NCBI RefSeq assembly: GCF_030269925.1
Contig: NC_085123.1
Location: 9,610,001-9,674,000, forward strand
DNA from: Bombyx mori
Taxonomy: Eukaryota > Arthropoda > Insecta > Lepidoptera > Bombycidae
DNA length: 64,000 nucleotides
Reading direction: 5' to 3'
The position numbers were made by a program, and so were the translations under genes. The notes beneath the pieces are model-generated. The model was not told the DNA's origin and did not search any database. It was given only the letters and a program-made list of their open reading frames with translations. Positions 33,300-44,252 of this stretch are shown here, in pieces. Within the stretch, counting starts at the first letter, position 1. Each line of letters opens with the position of its first letter.

Positions 33300-34181
33300 A
33301 CAGCATATTCAATCTCTGCGATATTCCAATTTCCATCTGGCTATGCAGTTAACTTGTGCTTGCAAAGTATTATGAGTAGTCTGTTTCTAGTGGAGGACGT
33401 TGGCGCCATTGTGCGGAGTACGTTTGCTTTGTTTGGAATTACGGTAGCTCATTGTTAACTGACTTTAAGCAGTCGAGATACTCTTTAAATCTTCGCTAAT
33501 GGCCTTTTAAAACGGCCTATATATTCTACCCAAAATGGGTTTCCTTTATTCTCGGCAATAAACCTTGAAATGTGTATATATTTAATATAAGTCTAAATAA
33601 ACAGGCCCACCACGGCAAGTGGCAACTGGCCGTTGTATATTATGCATTATCTGCCAAGGAACACGAAGCGAACCTTAAATGTTTTGTTAGGGGAACCCTT
33701 ATTCATTAACAACGAGCTCAGATATTTTGTCAATGTGAATTTTCCAGAAAATACAATTAAAAATGACGTGGATTCATACAACACAAATCGAATGATTAGA
33801 CAAAATAACGGGATTTTAGTTTCGTTCGTGGAAATGAAAAATGTTTTTTTTTGCTTTAAAACTTCGTAGAGTTCTTTTCGTAAATGCAAAAGGCAAAACA
33901 CATTTTGAAAAACAGCTTTTTACGTTTTTCGTAGTAATCTGATTTAATATGTCGCATAATATATTACATTGATTGGATGCTTAGGAATTCCAAAATACGT
34001 AAATAGAAAAACAGATGACAGTGCATTTAAGTCGTATATGAAAATTAGCACAAATTTATCGTAAACCACGGTAATAAATATGACAAAAACAATATAATAC
34101 GGCCTAATCCCTATATTATTATATATATATTATTATGTACATCAACTTACACTATAAAACTGTAATACTCATCGGACTAAA
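33300..34181. other. Beat-like intron, no further gene
   Basis: No recognised exon. Overlapping ORFs on both strands at 33633-33901 carry no known motif. Confidence 0.45.
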
Positions 34182-34462
34182 TCTATATATATAAAAATAA
34201 ATTGCTGTTCGTTAGTCTTGCTAAAACTCGAGAGCGGCCGGACCGATTTGGCAATTTTGGTCTTGAATTATTTGTGGAAGTCCAGGGAAGGTTTAAAAGG
34301 TAGATAAATATGAAAATGCTCGGTATTAAATAAAAATAACAATTTTGTTTTCCTTTGATGTGTCGGGCGGATTCCTTTTGTTTGTTTTAGTTTTATTTTA
34401 TACAAAAGTTTAGGTCTTTTATTTATCGATTGAGGCACTACGATATCTGCCGGGTCAGCTAG
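34182..34462 (+). mobile_element. Non-autonomous Helitron in Beat-like intron
   Basis: Starts 'tctatatatataaaaataaa' after an A and ends 'tgccgggtcagctag' before a T; 281 bp. It is a different family from the 'gggtcgctag' group but the same as the element at 44253-44932. It ends 151 nt upstream of exon D. Confidence 0.88.
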
Positions 34463-34613
34463 TCACCTTATAAATAATCCAAAATAGCTTTTCTATATGC
34501 TACATACAAGTGACAAGCAAAATATGTCTTAGAGAATTTAGTATCATACATTTTGTGGAAGTTTTATTTATTTGCGTTTAATAAATAAAGGAGTCCAAAA
34601 TTCTGTTCTTTAG

Positions 34614-34836
34614 CCTGAAGCGTGGCAACGGACGGAACAGAGTGCGCCCCAGCCTGGAGGTCTGCGTCGATCGTGGCGCGTACTCCGATTGCGAGTTCCA
34701 CCGACGGCAAGCGGCACGATCAGAGTGAGATGCGAAGCGATCCTGCTTGTCGAGCCGCCGGTCGTGCGAGACGCCAATATCATCATCACTATACATTCTC
34801 GTACGCAACCTTCAAAATACGTCTCGAATAGTGTAG
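34614..34836 (+). CDS. Beaten path-like gene, exon D (rest of second Ig domain)
   Basis: Acceptor 'tgttctttag' ends at 34613. The exon is in phase 0, matching exon C, and ends in phase 1 before 'gtaagt'. It has 74 codons and is much GC-richer than its introns. It includes 'LRLRVPPTASGTIRVRCEAI', matching the end of the Beat second Ig domain ('L.....H...G.LKVKCTA'); the cysteine closes the fold. If the donor were not used, the frame would run about 14 more codons to a stop at about 34877 with the tail 'DLVFFYWCFF', a possible alternative end. Two - and + strand ORFs over it are shadows. Confidence 0.88.
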
Positions 34837-35377
34837 GTAAGTCAGATTTAGTATTTTTTTATTGGTGTTTCTTTTAAAACATACGTTGACTGGAACCGCG
34901 TTACGTGAAATTAAAATATGGCAACACCTCATAATATTAACTAATAAGCCAAATCAGTATTTCTGTTAGTAATTGAACAGACGAACTTCATTGTTGAATT
35001 TTTCATCGGAGCTAATACAACATCACTTGACTGTCGTCACCCACCTTTTGGTATGAGGTCGAAATCTATAAGTGTGCTATACTAGTAATCATCCTACCCT
35101 CAAAAACGCAGACATGATAAGTATAGTCAGAAAACTACTACTATAAGTGAATCATAGGATTCTGGTGACAATGATGGTAGATAGCGACACGTAGTCACCA
35201 GTATATTAAAATAACCCAGTACACTAATAAGATCGTAAGGGCCAGACCTTATAAAACCCAATTCCAAATGAAAACCTAAATAAAATTTAGAACGGCTAGA
35301 AGTTGAAAAGAATAAGTAGAAAATTGAGAAGAGAATGATTTGTATAAATGATCATTGAACAAATTTTTTTTTTCCAG

Positions 35378-35460
35378 GTACTAATAAATATTTGAATGAA
35401 GTGTTACTGCTCACTATAATATGGACTATCAAACATATATTGAGGTTTGTTCTTATCTAA
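35378..35460 (+). CDS. Beaten path-like gene, terminal exon E (hydrophobic tail)
   Basis: A strong acceptor (T-run then 'ccag') ends at 35377, 541 nt after exon D. Entry in phase 1 gives 27 codons and a TAA at 35458-35460. The tail 'EVLLLTIIWTIKHILRFVLI' is hydrophobic with a few basic residues. It could be a GPI-attachment signal or a single membrane anchor; the sequence does not decide. Possible poly-A signals (aataaa) lie near 35654. No other terminal exon candidate with the right phase was as good, but this call rests on phase, splice sites and hydrophobicity only. Confidence 0.68.
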
Positions 35461-38400
35461 TAAGATTCAAATTGGAGTAAGTTGTAATTATAATATTAAT
35501 TGTAAACTAAACATATAAATGTCAGTAGATACAAACAGCGTAGCGTTACAAAAAAGATTATTTGTGAAATATTATGATTACATCTGAATGTTTTTAGTTA
35601 GTGGTATTATTTATTTACTCATGCATTCCAAAATTCATTTCAAAAAAATAATTAATAAATAAACGTGCGGAGTTTAGATTCCTGGCTTCTTATAGATATA
35701 TAAAGATGTCAAATTTTCCAATATAAAAAAGTGGATTGTTATTTTCTATTGGATGAGAGCTTTAATTGTACAAAACGAAGTTTTGTTATAATTTCATGTA
35801 GAACATTTGTGAGAACTGAAAAAAAAAACATGTTTATTCTGTGATTCTAAGTTGTGCGTGAGAAAATCCTTAGCTTTTAAAATCCTTAAGATCTCAATTT
35901 CTTAGATTATTTACTTCGGATGATACAACATAATAATATGAATTATCGAATCCCGACAATTTCATACACAGCTCGCGTCCTTGTTACACCAGCAAGTTGT
36001 TGACCCAAGTTTTCAAATCACGACGTGATCCGTGATTTGTGTTGAAAATCATATACCTATTTACATATAAGGGGAGCGTTAAACATAAGAATACATTTGA
36101 GTTTGGATAAGAATTTTTATATAGAAATGTAAATTTTGAGGAGTTTCCGTTAAAAGTGTTGTTTAAGCTTTTAAAAGTAATATTTAATTATTCTTCTTCT
36201 AAAGAGGTAAAATTAGAAGAATACGTGCTCAATGAATGATGAATTGCCTACTATGTTATTTTTTATGAGAAAGAGTCCCTGAAGTTTTAACATACGCACC
36301 AATGAACCCGTTATGTTAAGGGAATGCTCTCGACAAAAACCTTAATCAGTTGATGTCGTGCTTTAGTTAAGAATATTAAAATATTTCATTAAAGACATAT
36401 AACTTGCATTGGGCACTCCTCATTTGATAGAACGCGGAGAGACATAATAATGTGAATAACGTTTAATTTATTAAAAAAAAAAAACACTCATAAGATTTCA
36501 TGTAACGCTACGCATTGATGTAATTTCAAATAAAATCTATAAATACCCCATAGAATCTTAAATTGATGCAATATGAAGATAAAAATTATTTTTTGTACAT
36601 TCTGTATTAAATTTTAGCAATTAGCGAATTGCTGTTGATTAACAATAAATATTAAAAGCATAGAAAAAATAATAAAAATTCAAAGAAATTAATTGCATTT
36701 TTTGAAAATTACATTACATTCATCCGTAACTTTTAATGTAATATTGCGAAACAAATTCACAGCAGCAAAATTGAAACAAATGAATTGTTACTGAATGTTA
36801 ATGTAATAACAAATTGAATATAAATTATCTCTTGAAGCATTTTACTAACACAAATACACAACTTGGATACATACAACTACACACGAGAAGAATCGGTGGA
36901 AAAATTTATTTCTTTGCTTCTAATACAAAGTGTAATTATCACCAATCATTTCAGAATCCCGAAGAGAACCGCAATTTCGTAGCTTTTCAGAGTGTGATTA
37001 GTTTCGTAAATAATACTCAGACAACAGAATAAGGTAGACGTTGTCGAGAAATACATGATGTCGTCCATATTGAAACAGTTATGAAAGAATTTATATTAAT
37101 GCAAAAAAATACCAAGCTAATCAATTAATGATAAGTTTCGAAAAGCACACTAAGCTGAACAATCGAGCCGTTTCTCATTATTATTTTTAATCAAATGTTT
37201 TCAATTATACTACACAAGAGCCTGGCCAGAGCCACGAGACAGTTGTGCGTACTGGTTTGAGGGGTAAAACAGTATTTATATAATAAAGCTTGAGCTTCCT
37301 ACCTCTCGTCTCAAGGCTGGGTAGTTATGGGCCAACACAACACCAAATGCTACAGACCCAGGTAGACAAAGCAGGTATCCTTGGCTAGGGGTGCTAAGCG
37401 AGGAGGTTTCTCACTCTGAAGAGCCACTCACTTGTGGCTTGGGTAGTAGAAATCGTCACCGGTGGCGATATACCGGGAAATTATAATATTATGTTCCTTT
37501 AGGTGTACATTTTAATCCTTTTAAAATATATTTATTTTTGATATTTTTTTGCTGAAGTAAATAAGAGTCTGGGAATATCTAATAATCGTTTGAATTAATT
37601 GAAGATAATTTAAGGTTAGATGAATTAATTCTTCGGCTGCTAACGTAATTAATTAAACTTACTTTACTTTGTTACGTCTACCTTAATCTAAGCTTCTGAC
37701 GAATAATATTATTATTCATAGGCGTTAATCTATGGCTGTGTTTCACTTAAGATAATGTCAATTCTTTGCACGACATCATCTATAACTATATTGTACAGTA
37801 CACGAAAGGTTTATTTGTTAATTAATAAGTATTGTGAAAATAAATGGGAATACGTAAATAAAATTTCGAAAACTATACTTTTGTTGTTTATTTTACCCTT
37901 TAAATTTTTTGCCATTTAAACGTATGGTACAAATAGAGGATTTTTCCTATGAGTTAAGAATTGTTGTACCGAATGTAATAATCCAAGCAAATTATTTCTT
38001 ACTTGTTTTTCATAAAACAGATCTTTGAATTTAATTTGCTTAGGAAAATAAAATAATGAAAAATGAAGGAATTAAGTTATTCTGCAACAAAGCAGAACGA
38101 AGTACGCAATTCATTAGTGTACAACCATAGAGGTTACAGACTAATTAAATGGTTCATAGAATTTAATTAATCTTGTAAATTAATTTTCGTAATAGCCGAA
38201 GCAAAATACAGAAGCTCTGGACTTTATTAACGCCTTTATTATTCTAATTTTAGATATAATTAAAATTTCAAATTTAAAACGAGTCGTTAACTTTTAAAAG
38301 GGTTTTTTTTTGATACGAATAAACTCCATGACCTGAGAATATTTTTTTCACTCTTTGCCCATCTTCAACCATTCGATTTGACTTACCCAAATAGTAATTG

Positions 38401-38679
38401 AGTATAAAAATAGTCAATGTATTCTACGTGATACCGGTATTGGATTATGTTTGGTTATTACGTAGCATAATTAATTGGATGGCAGCACACTTTCTATCCG
38501 TTTGTAATATTTCCTTTAATGTTAGAATGTGGTGAAATACATTAGTAGTGTTTTAGTAACGTATTAATTTAATATCTAACATATTACAACTTAATGTACA
38601 TGTGTTATTATATATGCTAACGTCAAGTTGAGATGAGAGTTAAAATAACTGTTGTATCCTACTGATTCTGGTTCGAGCT
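35461..38679. other. 3' flank of Beat-like gene, gene-free
   Basis: Contains the probable 3' UTR (to about 35670), then AT-rich sequence. A degenerate SINE-like piece is possible at 37242-37345. No further exon recognised. Confidence 0.45.
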
Positions 38680-39300
38680 TTAACTTTCATAAATCAGAAA
38701 TTTTGTTGTATCTATAGAAGCATAATAAGCAAAGTAAATCGCGGATTCCGTCAAAAAAAAACAACATAAAACAATTGTAGTCGATAATTTCGAGGAATAT
38801 AACCCTGATACGTGATAATCGAAGAAGCGACGCAAATAAACATGAAAACCAGCGTATAGACTGGATAAAAGAATACAACACGAATCGACGATAAAGTTAA
38901 TATATTCATACGGCGTAATTATTTTTGCCGAATATTCCTTTAGCTTTATGTTTACAGGGGGAGCTAGGAGCTTTCCAGAAGGCTCGTAATAACGAAAACG
39001 ACTAACTCTCCGAGGGGCGTCGTGTAATTTAGTCGCTGCCTCTCGGATCATATTATCCGTATTCCTAATACAAATGATCCGTACTTCCGTTGGGACGTGC
39101 CAAAATGGGTAAATTAAAACGGAGTAGATACACTTCTGCTTGAAAAATTCGTGCGTACTATATAAAAGACCGCAGAGTTTGGCGAGGTCTGGCCGAACTC
39201 CAGAATGGAGTGGCTTGTCAACGAACCCACAATCGCTGAACTTTATCAGCTACAAATAAAAGAAGCGGCATTGAGTGCTACGTTTGAGGAGTGCGAATAA
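38680..39300. other. Non-repetitive mixed-GC block
   Basis: Less AT-rich than its surroundings. The 123-codon - strand ORF (38680-39051, ATG) has no recognised domain, and its C-terminal half is hydrophobic. Either a chance frame, a lineage-specific exon or conserved non-coding DNA; I do not call a gene. Confidence 0.3.
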
Positions 39301-40091
39301 ATTTGGACCAATTGCGTAAATGGGTACAGGGGAAAAAAAAATCGGGAATGAACGTATTTATGGCGTTTCGTCTTCTCGCATTAAAACTGTATGATTTCAA
39401 AACTTACAAATTTTACAGATGAGTGTTTTAAAGGTTTTCAACATGTGATATTTTTAATACTAATCATCTTTGCAACATTTATTTTATATTTTTACCAGTT
39501 ACATTATCTGTCTTTTAAAGCATTTTAAGATAAAATTATGTATATATTTTGTTAATAGCAGTCAAAACATAGGTAAACTAAAAACAATGTATCTAATACT
39601 AAGCCACGCTCTTTTGACAGTATTTATGAGAAAAATACTGGTGATACCAAATGATTCCGCATATTAGTTCAATTTTGAATATTTTTGGAAATTGTACACT
39701 TTTATTGCGAAAAGACGATTTATGTAACGCTTGTCGGATATCAACGGGTATTTTGACAGGTGCTGTCCTTACTTTATATACCTGTGAGTATGGCGAGTAT
39801 GGTGAAATATTAGTCTAACTAATTTTGTTTTCACATTGGACAGAATAAATTGTTATTATTCTCGTTATAAGGTCAGTGCTCTTTTGAATTCGTACTTAAT
39901 TCTTTCAACATTACTTTCGGACCGTTTAAATAAACAAAGTTCAGCAAAACATTAAGACTTAACGATCTAAAACAGCATTTAACACAATTTGACATCGTTT
40001 ATTTAAATACCGCTCCAACATTCATTGTTGCAGTAGAGGTGGTTAGCGTCCGACAATACACGTTGAATATTTGTGAAATACTTGAATATTT

Positions 40092-40179
40092 GTGAATTAC
40101 TGGTGGTAGGACCTCTTGTGAGTCCGCACGGGAAGGTACCACCACCCTGCCTATTTCTGCCGTGAAGAAAAAAAGGAAA
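40092..40179 (+). mobile_element. Bm1-type SINE, internal fragment
   Basis: 'ttactggtggtaggacctct' to 'tatttctgccgtgaag', then an A-rich run. Both 5' and 3' parts are missing. Confidence 0.88.
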
Positions 40180-40348
40180 ATAGTAATTTGTATGACCTTA
40201 TTGTTACTATTTTAAAGAAGTTCTTTGACTTTTTCGTTCATAAAATGTATGCGTAATTAAGACGTTATTTCACAATGTTACTGACTGCTATTTGAAGAAT
40301 ACAAAACAACTACACGTTAGATAAAGTTTTACGATACACTTTTACACT

Positions 40349-40433
40349 CAATGAAAATTACGAATGAAGCACTGTGTAGGTTGGTGCCCATGTTGGCTCA
40401 TACTATATCTTATCACTTGTTGTAGTCCTAGGG
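40349..40433 (+). repeat. Inverted repeat partner of 43213-43300
   Basis: 'gttggctcatactatatctt' and 'cacttgttgtagtcctaggg' occur here and, reverse-complemented, at 43213-43300, with only a few differences over about 85 bp. Confidence 0.85.
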
Positions 40434-40437
40434 TATT

Positions 40438-40879
40438 ATAAGTCATCGTGGCCTACAGGATAAGACGTCCAGTGTATTCGTGTTGAACGATGCACCGGTG
40501 TTCGAATCCCGCAGGCGGGTACCAATTTTTTCTAATGAAATACGTACTTAACAAAATATGTTTACGATTGACTTCCACGGTGAAGCAATAACATCGTGTA
40601 ATAAAAATCAAACCCGCAAAATTATAATTTGCGTAATCACTGGTGGTACGACCTCTTGTGAGTCCGCACGGGTAGGTACCACCACCCTGCCTATTTCTGC
40701 CGTGAAGCAGTAATGCGTTTCGGTTAGAAGGGCGGGGCGTTGTAACCATACTGAGACCTTAGAACTTATATCTCAAGGTGGGTGGCGCATTTACGTTGTA
40801 GATGTCTATGGGCTCCAGTAACCACTTAACATCAGGTGGGATGTGAGCTCGTCCACTCATCGAAGCAATAAAAAAAAAG
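40438..40879 (+). mobile_element. Bm1-type SINE, full length
   Basis: From 'taagtcatcgtggcctacag' through 'ggtgttcgaatcccgcaggc' to 'gaagcaataaaaaaaaa'. It begins directly next to the inverted repeat at 40349-40433. Confidence 0.93.
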
Positions 40880-41469
40880 GCATCGAATATTATTCAACAA
40901 CAAAGTGAACGAAAATGTTCCGAATAAACACGAACATATTGGATGACTCATAAATTGTGAGAATGAGGAATAGCAGAGACGAACATTCGCAATTCAGAGC
41001 CTCTCGACTCGAATAATATCCGTGGCTTTATGCAGGTCCCTTTTAAATTAGAATAAGCAAAATGAAAAACGGATAAACAAAACACAAAACGCAAATTACA
41101 GGAAGCGAAAGAAACTAAAATGCGGCAGGGCTCGCTCGGGCTTGAACTATAAAATATTTGCATCCAAACGAGGCCAGAGCAACAATAAGATAGAAATGCA
41201 AACTCTTGCCTCGAAATAATGCATACTGACGCTAATGGTAAACGCGCACTTATTGTAACTGAAGCTAAACTAACTTTAAAATTAGCTGTACAGAGGTACA
41301 AGTACCGAAAATTGCGATCTAATATTAATAAAGGTTTCATTTTCTTCATAAAGTTTACAGGTACAGGGCTACAAAATAATATTATACATACATTACATGA
41401 ACACAGCTGTTGTTTCTTACACGTACAGAAATACTAAAATTGTTGCAGTCTGACAAACTAATTCAATTG
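40880..41469. other. Gene-free stretch
   Basis: A 133-codon - strand ORF (40948-41349) has no recognised domain. The base composition is more even than neighbouring AT-rich DNA. No gene called. Confidence 0.35.
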
Positions 41470-41600
41470 TCTTTTTTATTTTTTTATTGCCCTTGTAGGC
41501 AGACGAGCATACGGCCCACCGGTCAGTGGTTACTGTCGCCCATGAACTTCAGCAATACCAGAGGTAGAGCCAAGCGGCTGCCTACCGTTACAACCGTACA
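41470..41600 (-). mobile_element. Second SINE type, fragment
   Basis: Poly-T, 'attgcccttgtaggcagacg' and 'cggcccaccggtcagtggtt'. Inverse of the 21244-21420 family; 5'-truncated. Confidence 0.75.
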
Positions 41601-42670
41601 AATTCGGATACATTGAAATGTAAATGCTATTTAAGTTTTTTATAAAACATATTTGCTCTCAATACCGTCGTACGTTATAATGACATTTTAAAAATAATGA
41701 CATTCAGAATTCACAAGTCCTTAGCTTGCTTTTGAAGCATCGAGAGAGCAAGCTTTTATTGTGGGGATTTCACGGCACTCGAGTATCTTGTAAAGTATTC
41801 GAATGGAAGACAGTAAAATTCAGCCGAATTTAATACGACGAGAGTCCCGGAGGAGCGTGTGCAGGGCTCTCGCGTTGTGGACTGATATTGTGAAACTTTT
41901 CTTCGACGCAATCTACATAAAAAATGAGCTGAGGGTTCGCGGTGACCCGCCGGTAAATGAGAGCCTTTTGAACTGTTAATTTTGTTTGCATACGAAATGA
42001 AATCTGGCATGAAAGTTATTTGCGCCTTGATCTTAACGGAGGTCTTTCCTTGTATGACCCTCAAGCGGTTTGCTCAGATTTAAATTAAGATTTTGAATTT
42101 ACATTAAAATATACGTATGGTCCGGGCGGTGTGACGAGTGGTTCTCAAGCTAGAACCCGCAATGTCAAGACTAAGAATAAACAACCATAGATTAGACACT
42201 CAATAACATTGAGTCATTCCTGAAAGTGAAATAGTTTGGTAAGGCTCGTGACACTGAACTGATATGTAAACGAAAACATAACATTATTTTGATACAAAAA
42301 AAATACAAAAAAAATTCTTACCACATGCATTGTAATACAATCGAAAAAAAGCTGAAATGTGCGTGACTAGTTTCCGTACGTTCCGTGCTTAGTAATAACT
42401 GCATTATGTGATATAATGTTTACTAGTGGTAAATATAATATTATGGCCAGTCACTATCTCTAATAAAGATCTCTGGACTAAATGTGCCAATCTCCTATCG
42501 CGCAAGACATTGCTCACCGGAAATGGCGTTGAATAAGTCACAGTTGGCAGCAGAGTCTACGGAGCATCGATCGCCTTTGAGTGGGAATCGCGTGGCCGGA
42601 GATTATCTGGTCGCCCTGTACACACTTGAAGACGCACCGTGAAGAGTGAGATGAGGACTGCCGGCCTGAC
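41601..42670. other. Gene-free stretch with mixed-GC block
   Basis: About 41756-42064 has even base composition and a 102-codon - strand frame without a known domain. Part of it resembles 52160-52280. No gene called. Confidence 0.35.
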
Positions 42671-43117
42671 TTTTTTTTTTTTTTTTTTTCCACAGGAGAA
42701 AATCGCCGGATCCCCACCCGCGCGGCAGGTAGGGTATGTGGGAGTTGAACCTCACTAAAAACTCCTGCCGCTCACAACCGGCGCCCTACCTCGGACCGGG
42801 CCGGAGCCCAGTCGGGGCTATTGAAACGGCGGGACAGGGTTGACGCAGAGCACATTACATCCATCCCACCGTCCCACGGACGCCGGACCGGTGGCCACCA
42901 GCGACACGACCACCGGTTCCCTCGTTCAGCGGGCCGAGAGCCCGCTTTGATGGCGCCGCGTTACACCTTCCCCCAGAGCGGTCGGGGGAACGCGGTCTAC
43001 CATCACCCGGCTTCCTATTGCGGGTGAACGTGCAGAGCACGCCACCCCACGTCTGGGTCCCTCCCCGCACAAAACGGGTGGGACCCCTAGCTCTTAGGGG
43101 GCCAGGTCACGGATACG
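42671..43117 (-). mobile_element. Severely 5'-truncated non-LTR element (3' UTR only)
   Basis: GC-rich block of 447 bp with poly-T at 42671-42689 on + (a poly-A tail on -). It is flanked by the 12-bp repeat 'tgccggcctgac' at 42659-42670 and 43118-43129. No RT sequence remains, so the parent is unknown; the GC-rich style suits R1-clade 3' UTRs. ORFs over it are chance frames. Confidence 0.85.
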
Positions 43118-43212
43118 TGCCGGCCTGACCTGGAATAATGTTACAGAGCAAGCGCAAGACGGTAAAGTGTAGACAACATATTATTATGAGGGCCCTATGT
43201 ACCAGCGTGGTG

Positions 43213-43300
43213 CCCTAGGACTACAACAAGTGGTAAGATATAGTATGAGCCAACATGGGCACCAATCTACACAGTGCTTCTGTCATTCGTAATTTCATTG
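43213..43300 (-). repeat. Inverted repeat partner of 40349-40433
   Basis: Reverse complement of the block 2.8 kb upstream ('ccctaggactacaacaagtg', 'atagtatgagccaacatggg'). It carries a small insertion near 43280 relative to its partner. Confidence 0.85.
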
Positions 43301-43639
43301 ACCAGCTCTATCGGTTATTTTAATTAAAGACAAAGTAGCAATACCTACCATAAACGGCTCTTCAATGCACTAATTAGTGTAAAATATTGCTAGACCATAT
43401 AACAAATAACAGTTGTGAGTCTAGCAACTCACGTATGACATGGTCTTAATAATTAAAATGACCGGTCACCTCTTACTATCAAACCAACCATAATGTTCAT
43501 CTAAAGTAGTCCCGCATTCTGGTTTGAAGGATGAAGAAGTTGTGATTTGAGACTTTAACTTCAAGTTCTAAGATCGATAGTGGTGCTCATGTTGTTATGT
43601 GATCGGGTGGCTATCTAACACGAATGAACCATTGAGTAC

Positions 43640-43805
43640 ATACATTATCTTCATCAGTCCACTGACATTTACTAATGGACATAGGCCTCGCTATATTGGA
43701 CGGTCTTGCGCTGCCCGCATCCAGCGGATTCAGGATCTTCAGCATGTCATCATTCCCTTTCGTGAGAGTCCTACCCACGCTCTGTCTTCCAGTGCACTTT
43801 ACTAA
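43640..43805 (+). mobile_element. LINE-like 3' fragment (possibly RTE type)
   Basis: 'catcagtccactgacattt', 'atggacataggcctcgc', 'cttgcgctgcccgcatcc' and a following GC-richer stretch resemble the phrase 'tccactgctggacataggcc' common to lepidopteran LINE 3' parts. The assignment is from general knowledge of such repeats, with no domain visible. Confidence 0.5.
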
Positions 43806-44139
43806 CTTTATTAACTACGTACATAATCATGTGTGTAAATGTGTCTGTAAATAAAATGTCAAGATCTCATATGACCCTAATTTGATGAGTCCTTAAGTTG
43901 TTGCTTTTAGTAGGCATTAGTTAGTGACTTCACTAACTTAGTATAGAGCTTTATAATGTAAGTTTAAAGTTGAAGCCGCGGGTTTCACGAGTCGCGTAAA
44001 ATAAACAAAGTTCTCGTTACCAAGAGAGCACATCGCTAACTTATTAACAACCGGCCAAGTAGTAAACGTGGGCGACGCTCTGCATAATACCTTAATTCTG
44101 ATACTCTTGTAGTTTCGGGAGGCTTATTTTTACTGTCCT

Positions 44140-44235
44140 GGATTTGTGAACGAGCCCAGTGCCCATCTGGTGTTGAGTGGTTCGTGGAGCTCATAGATAT
44201 CAAAACATAAGTGCCGCCAGACATGAGGTCGAATT
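44140..44235 (-). mobile_element. Degenerate Bm1-type SINE piece
   Basis: 'gtgaacgagcccagtgccca', 'tggtgttgagtggttcgtgg' and 'aagtgccgccagac' match the 3' third of the family with many changes. Confidence 0.65.
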
Positions 44236-44252
44236 CTCAATTTTATCATGTA

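Noticed and set aside
38680..39051. 123-codon - strand ORF starting with ATG.
   Set aside because: No domain, splice context or repeat of the motif; a frame of this length is not unexpected in 64 kb read in six frames.
40948..41349. 133-codon - strand ORF.
   Set aside because: No recognisable domain, and the composition does not look protein-coding.
42821..43070. GC-rich ORFs on both strands that look like an exon.
   Set aside because: They lie wholly inside a poly-A-tailed insertion with target duplications, so they are 3' UTR of a mobile element.
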